NCBI GenBank assembly: GCA_000827265.1
Contig: KN834814.1
Coordinates: 1 to 64,000 of the forward strand
Reading direction: 5' to 3'
DNA length: 64,000 nucleotides
Source of the DNA: Collybiopsis luxurians FD-317 M1
Taxonomy: Eukaryota; Basidiomycota; Agaricomycetes; Agaricales; Omphalotaceae
Part shown: positions 33,643-44,687 of the stretch, piece after piece
How positions within the stretch are numbered: position 1 is the stretch's first letter
Layout of the letters: every line of letters begins with the position of its first letter
Notes under the pieces: model-generated
What the model was told of the DNA's origin: nothing
What the model saw: only the letters and a program-made list of their open reading frames with translations
Database searches by the model: none
Made by a program: the position numbers and the translations under genes

Positions 33643-36600
33643 ATGGGCAACTCTTCAAAACGCAGCACTCATTCCTCAGCTAGACAGACTGCAATTGCGG
33701 CGGCCCATACAAGAGGGCAGCTGCGACGAGCCCATTCTGGTGCTCCAGCTCCCCTTAAATCTCAGGCCATGAGGGTGAAGCCAGTGTCTAAGCTTGCCTC
33801 AGAGCGAGTAGCATAAAAACAGCTCTTTTTGGACTGCATTTTGGTCTCTCCTATCGAGACTAACGCCATTAAGCTGCCCTCTATCCGTGAAACACCCACA
33901 ACACTGGAGTCTAGTACAGCGAAGCATGACTCTACCAACTCGGTTGCTCAAGCTCAAAGTATGCTACAACTTATTCATAGTATCTACCAGTCACTAATAC
34001 ATACTAGACTACACAGATACCTCACAGTGCACCCAACCCAAAAGACAGATACGACAGACCATGCATCTGAACTTCGGTACTCCAGTAGACTCGCTCGATA
34101 ACTCTGCCTCTCGCCCGCCTCATTCCCATTCGGATGTATCTCCCTCACAACTGTTGTTCCTCCAAAGATTTGCATCTGACAACATCCCTCCAGCACCAGG
34201 ACCTTCCACATTACCTCATCTACCCCCCTTCCCTATGGGATCTAGCCCCCTACCACTGTCTAGCCCTACACCAGCAGAACCTCTTCCCCACTTAGATCCC
34301 CAATCAAAAGGGGAGGTTTTTGATAACAATGACTTGGATGAGGAGGAAGACAACCTACCTTCACGGTCCACTTATTCCAGTGCGAGGGTGTCGGGAAGAA
34401 GAAGAGGTCTTCCTCCAGTACTGGAGGAGGAGGAGGCCATAGATCCAGTTTTGATGTGGATGTCTGCCAAATTGAGGGGGAAGCAGAAAGCTATAGAACT
34501 GAGCTCACCCAGAGAGTGGACTGATGAGGATGATGATGGGAAAGGGCAGGTTGATTTCGATGTTAATGGCAACAATGACGGGTATGAAGAGGGGGTGAAT
34601 GCAACAGTAGTATCAGGGAAGTGGCCACGAACCTCAGAAAGTTCTGATCACCATGACTCACCTTCCATTCAACCAGCGTCAAAGCCATCCCAAAAATCTG
34701 CCAAAGATTTCAAGGCTGGCTCAACGGAGTCACAATCTACCGCTCAGCAAGCAGATAGAGACCCCGACAACTTGGAAGACATTGAATCTCGCCAGGGAAA
34801 GTTTCAGGTGGAGGATATTCATGAGGCTCACCATGCCGCAGAGTCTTTCGATCAAGCCCTGCAAAAGATAGCTCAAAAAGCCGGTCACTCTGAAGCTGCT
34901 CTGAGGAGAGCTATCTCACTCAATGTGAAGACTCCACATAACTGCAACATGTGGAATATCTTTCAGCATTATGCCACTGCAGAGGATGGGTTGAAAATTC
35001 AGAAGGAAGAAGGTCAATCGATCGCCGAATTTATGACCATCCTCTGTGACGCCTACCAGAGAATTCTTGACCGCCCAGATGAGGAAAAGGAACCAGTTCT
35101 CATGCAATTGTGAAACTACTACGACAATAAGATGGCCAACCATGTCGCTGGACTTTGAGCAGAAGGTCTCTCAGAGGCAAAGCTCTTGAAGTACGCTAAA
35201 GGATTCATGAACAGGGTATGTATTTTGTCAATTTGATCCCTTAGGTTTCTTATTTACTCTAGTTAATAGGCTCAAATGACTTACGAGATGTATCAGCTTT
35301 GTGTTTTTGGCTGGGCCATTGATCCAGTGTCAGGGAGAGCTGTTCAGTGGGGAGGTGACCCCCTCTTCAAGGGTATGAAGACCTCAAATGCCACTGCGAT
35401 GAGGCTACAGTGTGCAGACTACAGCGCCATGATTCATATGCAACATATGTGGTTAGGTCAGGAGGGCGTGCTTCTACCGGAAAAGCAATGTCTGATTGAT
35501 GGGTACTTGAAAAAGAGAGCATGGATATGGAGTGCGGTGAAGGAGATTTTCCTTATATTACTTTGTGAGTCTCCCATTTGACTTCAGCTCAATGATACTG
35601 ATTATATGCGCAGGTGAATTGCATCCAGATGCTGATATCAAACAGATGCAATGGGGAGATAACTTCGCTGACTTATGCTACAGGCATCAAGTAACACTGG
35701 TCAACTGGCCAAAAGGTGTACGCATTCCCGGATTTCCAGGCGAGCAGAATGGGTTATCTGAAGTATTGAAACTTCCCCTCGATATTCTGAAATGCATTGT
35801 CAAAGATCGAATCGACTTTTGGAAATCACAATTGAAAATTCTTGCAAAGATAGCTGACCCAGTGCCTCTATATGAGGACGATAGTTCTGATAAGGCCTCG
35901 GATGAGGATACAGGTAGTGTTCCCCTCAATGAGGAGGACCTTGTCCAATTTGTGTCATGGGATGATGGTGAGGAACTGCTTTGTATTTACAAGCCTAGCT
36001 GATTCTTTTATGCCTCATATTGATTCTTTAGAACAAAAGGCTCTACCGGTACTTCAGATGGGTAATATTGCAATAGTTTGACAGGAGCCTGAAGATTCCA
36101 ACGACGACGGGCAGCCCCTCTGTTTGTTGTTGCAGTTGAAGAAATACCAAAAATGCATTGAAAATTTCAAATTTATTGCCGGTCACTCTGATGAGGACGA
36201 GGACGAGGATGAGGGTGAGGATGAGGATGACGGCAAGGATGAGGATGAGGATGACAGCGAGGACAAGGATGAGGACGACAGCGAGGACGAGGATGAGGAT
36301 GACGGCGAGGACGAGGATGAGGACAACAGCGAGGACGAGGATGAGGACGATGAGGAGAATGAGGAGGGAAGTGCTGACTGTGTCAGGGACCCCAAATCCC
36401 AGAAGGTGGGCAAACTTTCTCACCCCAAGCTGGCCAGACAAAAGCCAAGCAGGAACAATGAAGACAAGACCCCTCACCCCAGATTCTCTTCTCAAAAGGA
36501 GGTTAATGACAAGCAGGAGGAGCCTCAGGTGTGGAATAAGGTCAAGGGCCCCCCTATCAAACTCACGAACCAAAGAGAAGGTGACGCCCGCCCCATACCG

Positions 36601-36977
36601 TCAAAGTCCAAATCTTTGCAGACTCATCCAGTGCCTGACAAAAGTAAGGATGGCCCCTTGAGACAAAAGTCTCCGAGCTCCAGCAAATGGAAACAGCGCA
36701 ATGAGTCTGATGCTGAGGAGGAAGACACGGTATGACTCAAGGTAAGGTTGCCTTCATTTAATCCTTTGTTGCAGTACTGACTTGTCTGGTGCAGAAAAAA
36801 CCAAAACCTTATCAAGAACAAACTGGCAAGCTGCAGGAGCAAATGTCACACCCAATGGATCCCGAACGTAAGGCGCAACAGGATAAATTGGCGCTACTTA
36901 GTCAATTAAAGAATTCAGAACAGAATTCAGACAGATTCCAGCGTAAGCAGCCATGTTCAAAGGATAAAGTGAGTTAG
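33643..36977 (+). pseudogene. KDZ-element gene: large acidic protein of unknown family
   Basis: ATG 33643 (MGNSSKRSTHSS, basic). Exons follow with good splice sites: introns 33959-34016 (58 nt), 35216-35269 (54 nt) and 35565-35613 (49 nt) each keep the frame. Protein parts in order: basic N-terminus, proline/serine stretch, acidic patches (LDEEEDN), a helical region, then a conserved-looking block (HNCNMWNIFQHYATAEDG; YQLCVFGWAIDPVSGRAVQW). Premature stops: TAA near 33814 (A-KQLF), TGA 35111-35113 (QL-NYY) and TGA 35156-35158 (GL-AEG); the TGAs fit lost CGA codons. After TGA near 36000 the frame is uncertain. A 24-bp acidic repeat and a last exon after a GTAAGG-CAG intron (to TAG 36975) seem to belong to it. 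I cannot name its function. Confidence 0.6.
36187..36365 (+). repeat. 24-bp-unit minisatellite encoding Asp/Glu
   Basis: About seven imperfect units of GAGGACGAGGATGAGGATGA plus four bases. It encodes D/E runs in one frame. Antisense and +1 frames give S-rich and R/M-rich shadow ORFs that are not genes. Confidence 0.85.
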
Positions 36978-37166
36978 GATAAAATGGCTGCGAATTGTCA
37001 CAAGTTGTAATATAGTACTTAACATTTTGACTCTATTCAGTACTAATAGTTGTATTCTATATTTGTTTTGCTTAAAGTTATTGTGTGTTTTTTGTACTCC
37101 TTATGTAGCCTAAATGTAATGTCTGTTTGAAGGAACAAAAATACAAACTTCTTGAGGTCAATAGTG

Positions 37167-37300
37167 GGCAGCTGCCTGCTCTGAAAAATGAATGGCGGGC
37201 AGCTGCCCACTCTGAAAAATAAATGACAGGCAGCTGCCTACTCTGAAAAATGATTGGTGGGCAGCTGCCTGCTCCAAAAAATAAATGGTGGGCAGCTGCC
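37167..37300. repeat. Right subterminal GGCAGCTGCC repeats
   Basis: Five palindrome copies between 37167 and 37300, with about 31-bp spacing and CTGAAAAAT-like spacers, plus further copies at 38168 and in the terminal repeat at 38199. They mirror the left cluster, though spacer sequences differ. Confidence 0.8.
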
Positions 37301-37371
37301 CATTTTTATTGTGAGATGCCTTTTCTTAAAAGGTGGAAATATATGTTTAAAAACCTTTATGTTGTAATGAA

Positions 37372-37471
37372 GACACCATGGTCTAGCTGGTTAAGACATC
37401 TGTAACAAGTTATTAAGAGGAAATATGATCCTTGTTCATGGAAGGCGAGGGTTCAAATCCCTCTGGTGTCA
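37372..37471 (+). tRNA. tRNA-like sequence with an intron-like insert, isotype unclear
   Basis: Perfect 7-bp acceptor stem GACACCA/TGGTGTC, D arm TGGTCTAGCTGGTTAAGACA (A box), T arm GAGGGTTCAAATCCCTC (B box). The middle is 26-27 nt longer than usual; AACAAG in the loop pairs with CTTGTT in the insert, as in fungal intron-bearing pre-tRNAs. The D arm and CATCTG-TAACA resemble fungal tRNA-Val(AAC), but two bases are missing and position 33 is not T if the stem TCTGT/ATGGA is used. It lies inside the KDZ element near its right end. Either a captured tRNA gene or a tRNA-derived relic. Confidence 0.5.
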
Positions 37472-37639
37472 TTTAATTTTATTGTTTTGACTGAATTATT
37501 TTTGGCCCAAAATTACCTCATGGTTTTCAGTGTAGATTTTTCTCGATAAAAGGGATATTAATTTGCTGCTGCTTACCTTGTAAAAGAGTACCTGCCAGTG
37601 GGCAAGCTAGGATGATATTGCTTTGGCTGTATTTATTTG

Positions 37640-38020
37640 TTTTCTGTATATTCATTTCTTCAAATTGACTCATTAATAATGCAATCATCTTTTGAAACAC
37701 TTATCTGGAGTTGGATTAGGGGTCCTCCAGGCTATATCAGAGCATTCCTGGTTTCAGCTGAGGAATCCCAGGGAATGTGAATTATTTCTAGGCATCCCTG
37801 CAAACCCAAGCTATATAGAGCCTCCAATAAAGAGACCTTAGGGAGCACAGGGTCCAGGGTACCACTGATCCAATTCTTATGGAGGCTCAAAAATCCTGAA
37901 ATTGCCTGGACTCTCCCAGAGCAACTTTAGAGCTATGACAATGTGTGTATGTGTGAAGCCTACCTAGAGAGACCTAGGGATTCCAAGGCTTGCTAGGCTA
38001 GAATTGAGGGGATGTCCTCT
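37640..38020 (+). repeat. Dispersed repeat, copy 1
   Basis: Shares long similarity with 40425-40850: ATTGACTCATT, then GGTTCTCCAGGCTATATCAG-like, CAGCTGAGGAATCCCAGGG, AACCCAAGCTATATAG and AGGGAGCACAG blocks in the same order. CCAGG/CCTGG-rich like the 16.0- and 19.9-kb MITEs. Termini could not be fixed. Lies within the KDZ element. Confidence 0.65.
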
Positions 38021-38198
38021 GTCAACCTTGAACTGATAACTTTGACCTGATTTTGAAGTCTGAACCTTCAAATTAGAAGATATATTATCACTTGTACTTT
38101 AATGTAGTCAAGACACTAGTTCTGGTAAAGTATATAGCCCCCTACAACACTAATTGGGATAACACAGGGCAGCTGCCAAGGGACAGAGTAAAGCCTGA

Positions 38199-38316
38199 GG
38201 CAGCTGCCCTGAAAAAATGGCTTGGGCAGGATGCCCAAATTTGACCCCTCTTAGGGCATTATTTTTTCATCTGGATTATACCCTAAGAAGGTAACTGAGG
38301 GTGGCTGCCTGAAGTG
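38199..38316 (-). repeat. Right terminal inverted repeat of the KDZ element
   Basis: Complement begins CACTTCAGGCAGCCACCCT at 38316. It ends inward at GGCAGCTGCC (38199-38208). Followed outside by the target copy GAATAGA. Confidence 0.85.
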
Positions 38317-38538
38317 GAATAGAAAGGCAGCTGCTTTCAACAAGAATTATGATTTGATTGTGAAGGAATATTTGGACAAGAGGTTTGAATTTTTTGTATC
38401 TTCACTGAAGGGTCCAGCACAAAAAGACACCTCTATGGCATCTTCTTAAAACTCTCAAGTTTTACAAGTTATGTATCCTGTTATATACTGCATCAGAGGT
38501 TTTTTTGTTACCTATCATGAATGTAAAAGACAAACAGC

Positions 38539-38571
38539 AATTTTTTTTTTTTTTTTTTAATTTTTTTTTGC
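38539..38571 (+). repeat. Poly-T tract
   Basis: Two long T runs broken by AA. Simple repeat. Confidence 0.9.
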
Positions 38572-38599
38572 TTGGCTTTTGTAATGAACTGATATATTG

Positions 38600-39440
38600 C
38601 ACTTGTAGTCACTTTGATTATTCCAGTGCAATGCCTGTAGTAACTTTTTCCCTGTCATGGTGGTCCTCAAGTTCAGTATGAATGATAAATCAAATGTTGG
38701 CTTGATACTGATGTGCACTAATCAAAGAAGCACTAATCAAGTGGAAACTAGAGAAAGTACCAATGATCTCAGCTTCACTTCTGTGCCCTTGCATGCCTCT
38801 TCTTCTGGGTTCAGTATTATATCTACAATTTCCCCATGGGCACTGTTGGTGAACTCAAGGTCTGCCTCAATATTATTTGTCACCATTATCTTCATTTCTT
38901 TTGCACATTTAATTTATTCTAGAAGATCTTTCCTTTGTTAATGATTCTCTATCTCTTCTTACACTTTGTAATGGCAATCTGTTCTTTGATAATCAGTGGC
39001 CTTCCTTGTATACTGTCTTCAGCTTCCATGACCAGCAGTTGTTGTCCTGTACTCCTGCAATGTTGCAATATTGTGGCACCATTCCACTGCTTTTGTACAG
39101 CATGTCTTGACATAATCAATACTGCATCCTACCATGGTCCATTCTTAAGGTTCACCATGTTTTCTTTCCCCTTCTTCAATATCAGACTATGCAATATCTG
39201 TACATCATTATCATTGATTTCTCCTTGTTGCAGCCTTGTTAGTATGTTTTGCCATTCCTCATCCTTTACCTGCATTTGTTCCCTCAATATTACTACAGTA
39301 GTGAATTTCTCATAGATACAAGATGAGAAGTTCTGTCCTTGGGTTACCATAATGAGACAGACAAGATTTTTGAGCTTCTTCACAATTGTCATGACAACCA
39401 GTACTTACATCATCTTCTTTCTTCACACACTCTCTCTTTC
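38600..39440 (-). pseudogene. Helitron/Pif1-type helicase, C-terminal relic
   Basis: Minus-strand frame from about 39392: FTTVVILREQMQVKDEEWQN, ILTRLQQGEINDNDVQILHS, a stop after GPW, then VLIMSRHAVQKQWNGA, AEDSIQGRPLIIKEQ and GEIVDI-like blocks to about 38600. This is the C-terminal part of the Pif1-family helicases that fungal Helitrons encode (EQ-RV-D-W and PRHAV-QWN blocks). At least eight stops. The ATPase motifs, Rep domain and Helitron termini were not found, so it is a fragment. Confidence 0.65.
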
Positions 39441-40424
39441 TTTATCACATGACTACACTCCATGACTCATCAAGTATTAATACTCTTTTACCCAATCATT
39501 CAACTTTCTTTTCAGATGGTACCATTGCTCTTATTGTCTTTTCTCTTCATTGTTTCAAGTGCTATTGTTGTCTCCACTCTACTCTCATGCTGTCACTTTG
39601 TTATTGTTCTTTCATCCACCACAATTGGCCCTCCACTTTTGCTTTCCTGCACTATTATCTTTTCACTTTTGCTATTGTTTTTGTTTCTTATTATTTTTCA
39701 TTCTTATTGTTCTTTACACTTATTGTTTGGACTCATATATATAGCACAGTAGATAGCTTCTGGTTCCCTATCTCAACCTCTTGGTCATTGGGAACTAGGT
39801 TCATGTCTGTATTTTCATTTATACTCAATACTAACTTGGTCATTGGGAACTAGATTGCTTTTTTCTTCTGATTATTGCAACTGGCTCCCTGTGCCATTAT
39901 CATTGTTGAGATCACTCTTCATCTTTGAGCTTGAGCTTGCACTACCACCATGCTCAACACTCACTGCGCTGTGCTTGAACCTCTGTTTGATTCATCTCCT
40001 GCCTCATCATGACAACAATAGAGTTGATGCAAAAGTTGGAAAGGATCATTGTGAATGGTGTGATAGGTATAGCCACTGTGCAAAAGATATATGAGTTTTT
40101 GGCTCTATGATGAATGGAGCCCTAAGATTGTATATTCTTACTTTGTAATTCCAACACATATCTTGCCTTCTGCAAAACAAGATTTCTATCATGATGATCA
40201 CTGAAAGTTAACTTGAGAATGGAATACCCTTGTTGGAATATTAATGAGTTGCAAAGTTGGCATCAGAAATTGAAAGAAATTGGTCTGGAGATTATTTTAC
40301 ATAGGTCACAAGTCAGGTGTTGATTGTATTTTTTCTGTTTTAGCTGAGTGCCAATTCTTTACTACCATTTGTCTTCTGAGCACTATACTAAGATGATGTC
40401 CTTTAATTGTATGTATTTATTGTC
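39441..40424. other. T-rich stretch with no supported gene
   Basis: Overlapping ORFs at 39449-39853 consist of F, L, S, I and C, typical of reading T-rich DNA. No motif. Possibly old Helitron sequence. Confidence 0.5.
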
Positions 40425-40850
40425 TATATATTTATTTCTTTAGATTGACTCATTGATAATGACATAACAGTAAATTGGCATAATTCAATTAACTTATGAA
40501 ATCCTTATCTGAGGCTGGATCCAAGTAAGGTTAGAGGTTCTCCAGGCTATATCAGAGCACTTTTGAGTTCAGCTGAGGAATCCCAGGGATGCATGGAAAT
40601 GGGAATTATTCCTAGGCACCACTGGAAACCCAAGCTATATAGGGGCTCTAAGGACACCTCAGGGAGCACAGAAAATGCATATATTCCTGGGCATCCTCAA
40701 GAATATCTAAATGTGCCCAGGCTTTAGGCCTTTTTCCAGATGTATGTAACTTAGAGCTCCTGAGAAGCTTTAAACTGCCTGAGGACAACCCATATGTATT
40801 TAGACTATAGGGCTTTTTTTTAAATGGTATAAGCAGTGTCTCCTGAAAGA
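40425..40850 (+). repeat. Dispersed repeat, copy 2
   Basis: Second copy of the repeat at 37640-38020, outside the KDZ element and in the same orientation, with about 40 bp of extra sequence near 40460. Confidence 0.65.
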
Positions 40851-42404
40851 TGCCTGATTTTGGTCCCTAAGTATGCATGTATGTAAGATCAAGTGATGAA
40901 ATTTTAGGCATATCACTGGTTCCACTGTTAGTTGAGGAAAACAAAATTTTGTCATATCTGTCACAGGTCACTATTAGAAAACAGTCTTAGTTAGAGAAGG
41001 CCTTAGAGAGGGGATCAAAAAATAGAAAGAATCAATGATCTCATGCTAATACATATGCAGTATTTAAGGTAAATAGAATATTAAATATAGGAATAAGTAT
41101 GAGAAATAAGTATGGGAAATGGAAATAAAGGTGTAAGCAGAGCAGCCAAGCAACCTAGGGGCCAATGTTTTTCAACACTCCCACTTGCAAGTGCTGTAAA
41201 GCATAATAGATAAATGAAATAAATATTTTGTGTGAATGTAATAGGCAAGGAAAAAGTATTAAAAGAATAAATGAAAAGATACATGTATTGTACCTCTCAC
41301 TGATTCAAAGCTACCTAGAATGGTAAGAGTTTGTTCTCATTGGCTGGAGCATCAGCCAAAAGGACATAAGCCTCCATAGGCATCATGGCTGTACCAGCCT
41401 GAGTAGAGGGAAGTTCCTCATTACACATGTTGCAATAGTGACTGCATTTCTTACAGCAGTAGCAGGTGACTTTGGCAAGAGGATGACAAGGACAAGAGTA
41501 TAAGTCTGTGCAGCCAATGTGCTGGCACTTGATAATTTATCCAAATCCTTCTTTGGGGTATGCATCATCTTGCCATAAATTCCCAGAATCAATCCCAAAC
41601 CTTTCTCCATACAACTTTCATCATGGAGTTTCTCCACCATTGTGAGAGGATCATCATCAATCCCCTTGGTGTGGATATATTGGTTAGGGTTTAGGCTCTC
41701 AACAATAATACCAGCAGCTTGATTATGCCTATGTTGAAATGATATTAGCACTTATGACTATCATGACAGATCACTTGATCAATAGTGACTATACTTAGTA
41801 CTTACACTGACCGAGATCAATATGTGTATATCATTTCACTTACATCCATACTCAATTGTTCATTAATCAATATCCATAGCTATATTTATGCTATTGGCTA
41901 GTATTATTAATGTATGTCACATAGTGTACTGCTTACTTGCTGTACTATGATCTAGGATTCATTATGCTCTGATATCTTTACATATACATGTTTTAGGGTA
42001 CAATGTATGTTGTTATTATTGGATTATTATTAGGTATTCACAAGGTACAGTTGGATATATCTATCTATGGAACACTTTCTCGTAGTTGTACTATACTTAT
42101 ATTTATATTCCCTTGCTATCTCACACTGTTCTATCTTTAGTAGTAGTGTACTTATATCTCATCTCACCATCACATCTCAGTTCTCATAGTTCCTATCACA
42201 TATACCCATTCTTGTGTACTAGTTCTCATTTATCTTTTATCCAACCAATGGTTGACTATGTATAACATTGTGTACTTGTACATAAAGCCACCTACATATA
42301 CAAACAATTTAGTGGCACTTTTTCCCCCCTTTGATCTGTGTGATCATTTCAGTGCTGTGTGCACTGTCCACTATTCTTCTAACTAGTGTTCATAACCTCT
42401 AGTA

Positions 42405-42416
42405 GGTTATGGGCCC
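42405..42416 (+). other. Primer-binding site of E3
   Basis: GGTTATGGGCCC directly after CTCTAGTA; same half-tRNA-iMet type as E1 and E2. Confidence 0.7.
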
Positions 42417-42554
42417 CACCTAAAGCCCTAACCACAGCAGGGAGTATAACAGTGATAGCTATAAATTTTTCATGCCACCAAAGCTTAACTTGCCAGCTTC
42501 ACAAAAACCATCCAGCATAAGAACTCCATCAGGTAGGAGCACACCACTGAGGCA

Positions 42555-44065
42555 ACCATTGCCCTCTTGAGCTACAGATCCAGACTCCAACAGTGGGGAA
42601 CTTATGATATTGTTATTCCACCTGACAATGCAAACATTCTCACATCCAAATGGATTTTTAGAACTAAAAAGGATGAAACTGGAAAAGTCATTGGCTATAG
42701 AGCCAGACTAGTGGTACAAGAATTTAATCAAATCCCAGATGTTGATTATTTCCCAGATGAGACTTTCATATCTGTTGCCAAATTAGCATCAGCCCATGCT
42801 ATCCTTAGCATAGCAGCTGAAAAGAATATGGTCATTCATCAAATGGATGTAAAATTGGCATACCTTTATAGGAAATTGGATGATAATGAGAGGATCTCCA
42901 TGAAGGCACCACCAGGAATAAATATAGGTGTTAAACCAGGACAAGTGCTTCACCTCAAATTGGCATTATATGATCTTAAGCAAGCCGGTAGACAATGGTA
43001 CTAGCAATTCAGGGAAATCATGACAAAAATAGGATTTAAAAGGTCTGATTTTGATCATGTTGTATTCTATTGCACAGATCCCTTCAGCATCATCTTTATT
43101 CATGTTGACAACATGACACTGGTCACCAAAAATCTATCTATCATGGAGCAGCTGAAAAGGGATATAAAGGATATAATTGAAGTGGTCAATTCAGGAGCTA
43201 TTCATTGGCTACTTGGGATAGAGATTCACAGATCTCTTCATTCAAAATCCATTCATCTATCACAGCAATCATACATTGATGCCATTCTCTCCTGATATGG
43301 ATTTTCTGATATAAAACCCCTCACTATTCCATTCAACCCTCATGTCCATCTTACAAAAGACCAAATGCCAACCACAGTTGAGGAAATCACTCAAATGCAT
43401 GACAAACCCTACAAGGAAGCTCTTGGTGCATTACAGTATCTCTCAGTCACTACTCGACCAGACATCACCTATGCAGTGTCTATCTTGGCACGCTTTTCCC
43501 AGAACCCTGGTATTGTGCATTGGAATGCTTTGAAGTGTGTATATGCCTACTTGAAGTCTACAAGAGACACTTGGCTTACCTTTGGAGGGAAGCAGGAGGA
43601 TATTACAGGATATTTGGATGCAGATGGAATGTCACAGGAAGACAGGCATGCAATCTCAGGATATGTGTTTATGCTCAATGGAGGAGCAGTTTCATGGTCA
43701 TCAAAAGGCAGGACACAATTTCTTTATCCACTACAGAAGCGGAGTATATTGCTCTTACCCATGCAGCAAAAGAAGCAATTTGGTTTAGGAACCTTTTTTC
43801 AGAAATTTTTGGTTCCATCACGACTCCTATTCCTATTCTTTCAGACAATCAGTTCACTATTGCCTTGGCCAAAGATGATCAATTCCATCCCCAGACCAAA
43901 CACATTGACATTCACTATCACTTTATTTGGTATGTAATTGAAGAAGGCAAAATATGTTTAACATATTGTCCTACCAAGGATATGACAGCAGATATCTTCA
44001 CCAAAGCCTTGCCCTCTCTGAAGGCCAAACACTTCGCTACATCCATGGGACTCGCAAAGGTTTGA
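42555..44065 (+). pseudogene. E3 reverse transcriptase and RNase H
   Basis: Copia RT from ILTSKWIFRTKKDE near 42630 through MDVKLAYLYRKL near 42845 and LYDLKQAGRQWY. The catalytic YVDD position reads HVDN near 43105, so the second aspartate is lost by a GAC-to-AAC change. RNase H: DADGMSQEDRHAISGY near 43620, a frameshift near 43700, then LSTTEAEYIALTHAAKEAIW, LSDNQFTIALAKD, DMTADIFTKALPS and the stop at 44063. TAG near 43002 and TGA near 43293 are in-frame stops. Gag, protease and integrase are absent. The break upstream of RT comes only about 150 bp after the primer site. Confidence 0.85.
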
Positions 44066-44675
44066 AGGGGAGTATTGGATTATTATTAGGTATTCACAAG
44101 GTACAGTTGGATATATCTATCTATGGAACACTTTCTCGTAGTTGTACTATACTTATATTTATGTTCCCTTGCTATCTCACACTGTTCTATCTTTAGTAGT
44201 AGTGTACTTATATCTTGTCTCACCATCACATCTCAGTTCTCATAGTTCCTATCACATATACCCATTCTTGTGTACTAGTTCTCATGATACTTAGTTACAT
44301 GTTCTCATTTATCTTTTATCCAGCCAATGGTTGACTACGTATAACATTGTGTACTTGTATATAAAGCCACCTACATACACAAACAATTTAGTGGTGCTTT
44401 CTCCCCCCTTTGATCTGTGTGATCATTTCAGTGCTGTGTGCACTGTCCACTATTCTTCTAACTAGTGTTCATAACCTCTAATAGTTATAGGGTTTAGTAG
44501 CTTTAGTATAAATACTGTAGCACTACTCATATTACAGACAATTCACATAGTTCTTTCAACTACTTGAATATCTGCTTCATCTCACAGCTCTAGTAGCACA
44601 CTCTTATCTTTCACCTTTCATCTACACTCAGTGAGTAGAGTTATAACCACTTTTACTCTGATTGCTGTTTCATCA

Positions 44676-44687
44676 GGTTATGGGCCC
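44676..44687 (+). other. Primer-binding site of E2
   Basis: GGTTATGGGCCC directly after the LTR; complement of the initiator tRNA-Met anticodon arm. Confidence 0.7.

Larger units (their letters stand above)
21178..38316. mobile_element. 17.1-kb KDZ transposon with intact ends
   Basis: Both ends start CACTTCAGGCAGCCACCCT and remain alignable as inverted repeats of about 117 bp (21178-21293; complement of 38199-38316), with shared blocks TTAGGGTATAAT, CCTAAGAGG, GGCAT-CTGCCCA and GGCAGCTGCC. The flanks GAACAGA (21171-21177) and GAATAGA (38317-38323) form a 7-bp target duplication with one C/T difference. Inside lie a KDZ transposase on the minus strand and five other gene-like units on both strands. 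KDZ transposons (Kyakuja, Dileera, Zisupton) are a known superfamily with large expansions in mushroom-forming fungi. The coding part keeps many CG dinucleotides, unlike the old Copia DNA to its left, so insertion seems younger, although several genes carry stops. Confidence 0.85.
42017..44483 (+). mobile_element. Internally deleted Copia E3 with TA...TA LTR ends
   Basis: Left LTR 42017-42404 (388 bp), right LTR 44073-44483 (411 bp; 23 bp longer by one insertion near 44284). LTRs begin TATTGGATT and end CTCTAGTA or CTCTAATA, not TG...CA. The target duplication GTTAT is exact (42012-42016, 44484-44488), and the element sits in the left LTR of E2, whose sequence resumes without loss. Primer site at 42405-42416; purine tract GAAGGGGAG before the right LTR. 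Only about 1.67 kb lies between the LTRs. Confidence 0.9.

Noticed and set aside
36158..36661. Long plus and minus ORFs rich in R/M/T or S over the acidic repeat
   Set aside because: They are frame shadows of the 24-bp minisatellite that encodes Asp/Glu.
21178..38316. A TET/JBP dioxygenase gene as cargo of the KDZ element
   Set aside because: Such genes are known to be linked to KDZ elements in fungi, so I looked for the H-x-D ... H iron-binding pattern in the accessory genes. None was readable.
39449..39853. Three overlapping plus-strand ORFs with membrane-like composition
   Set aside because: T-rich DNA yields F/L/I/S codons in every frame; no signal or motif, and neighbouring DNA is a Helitron relic.
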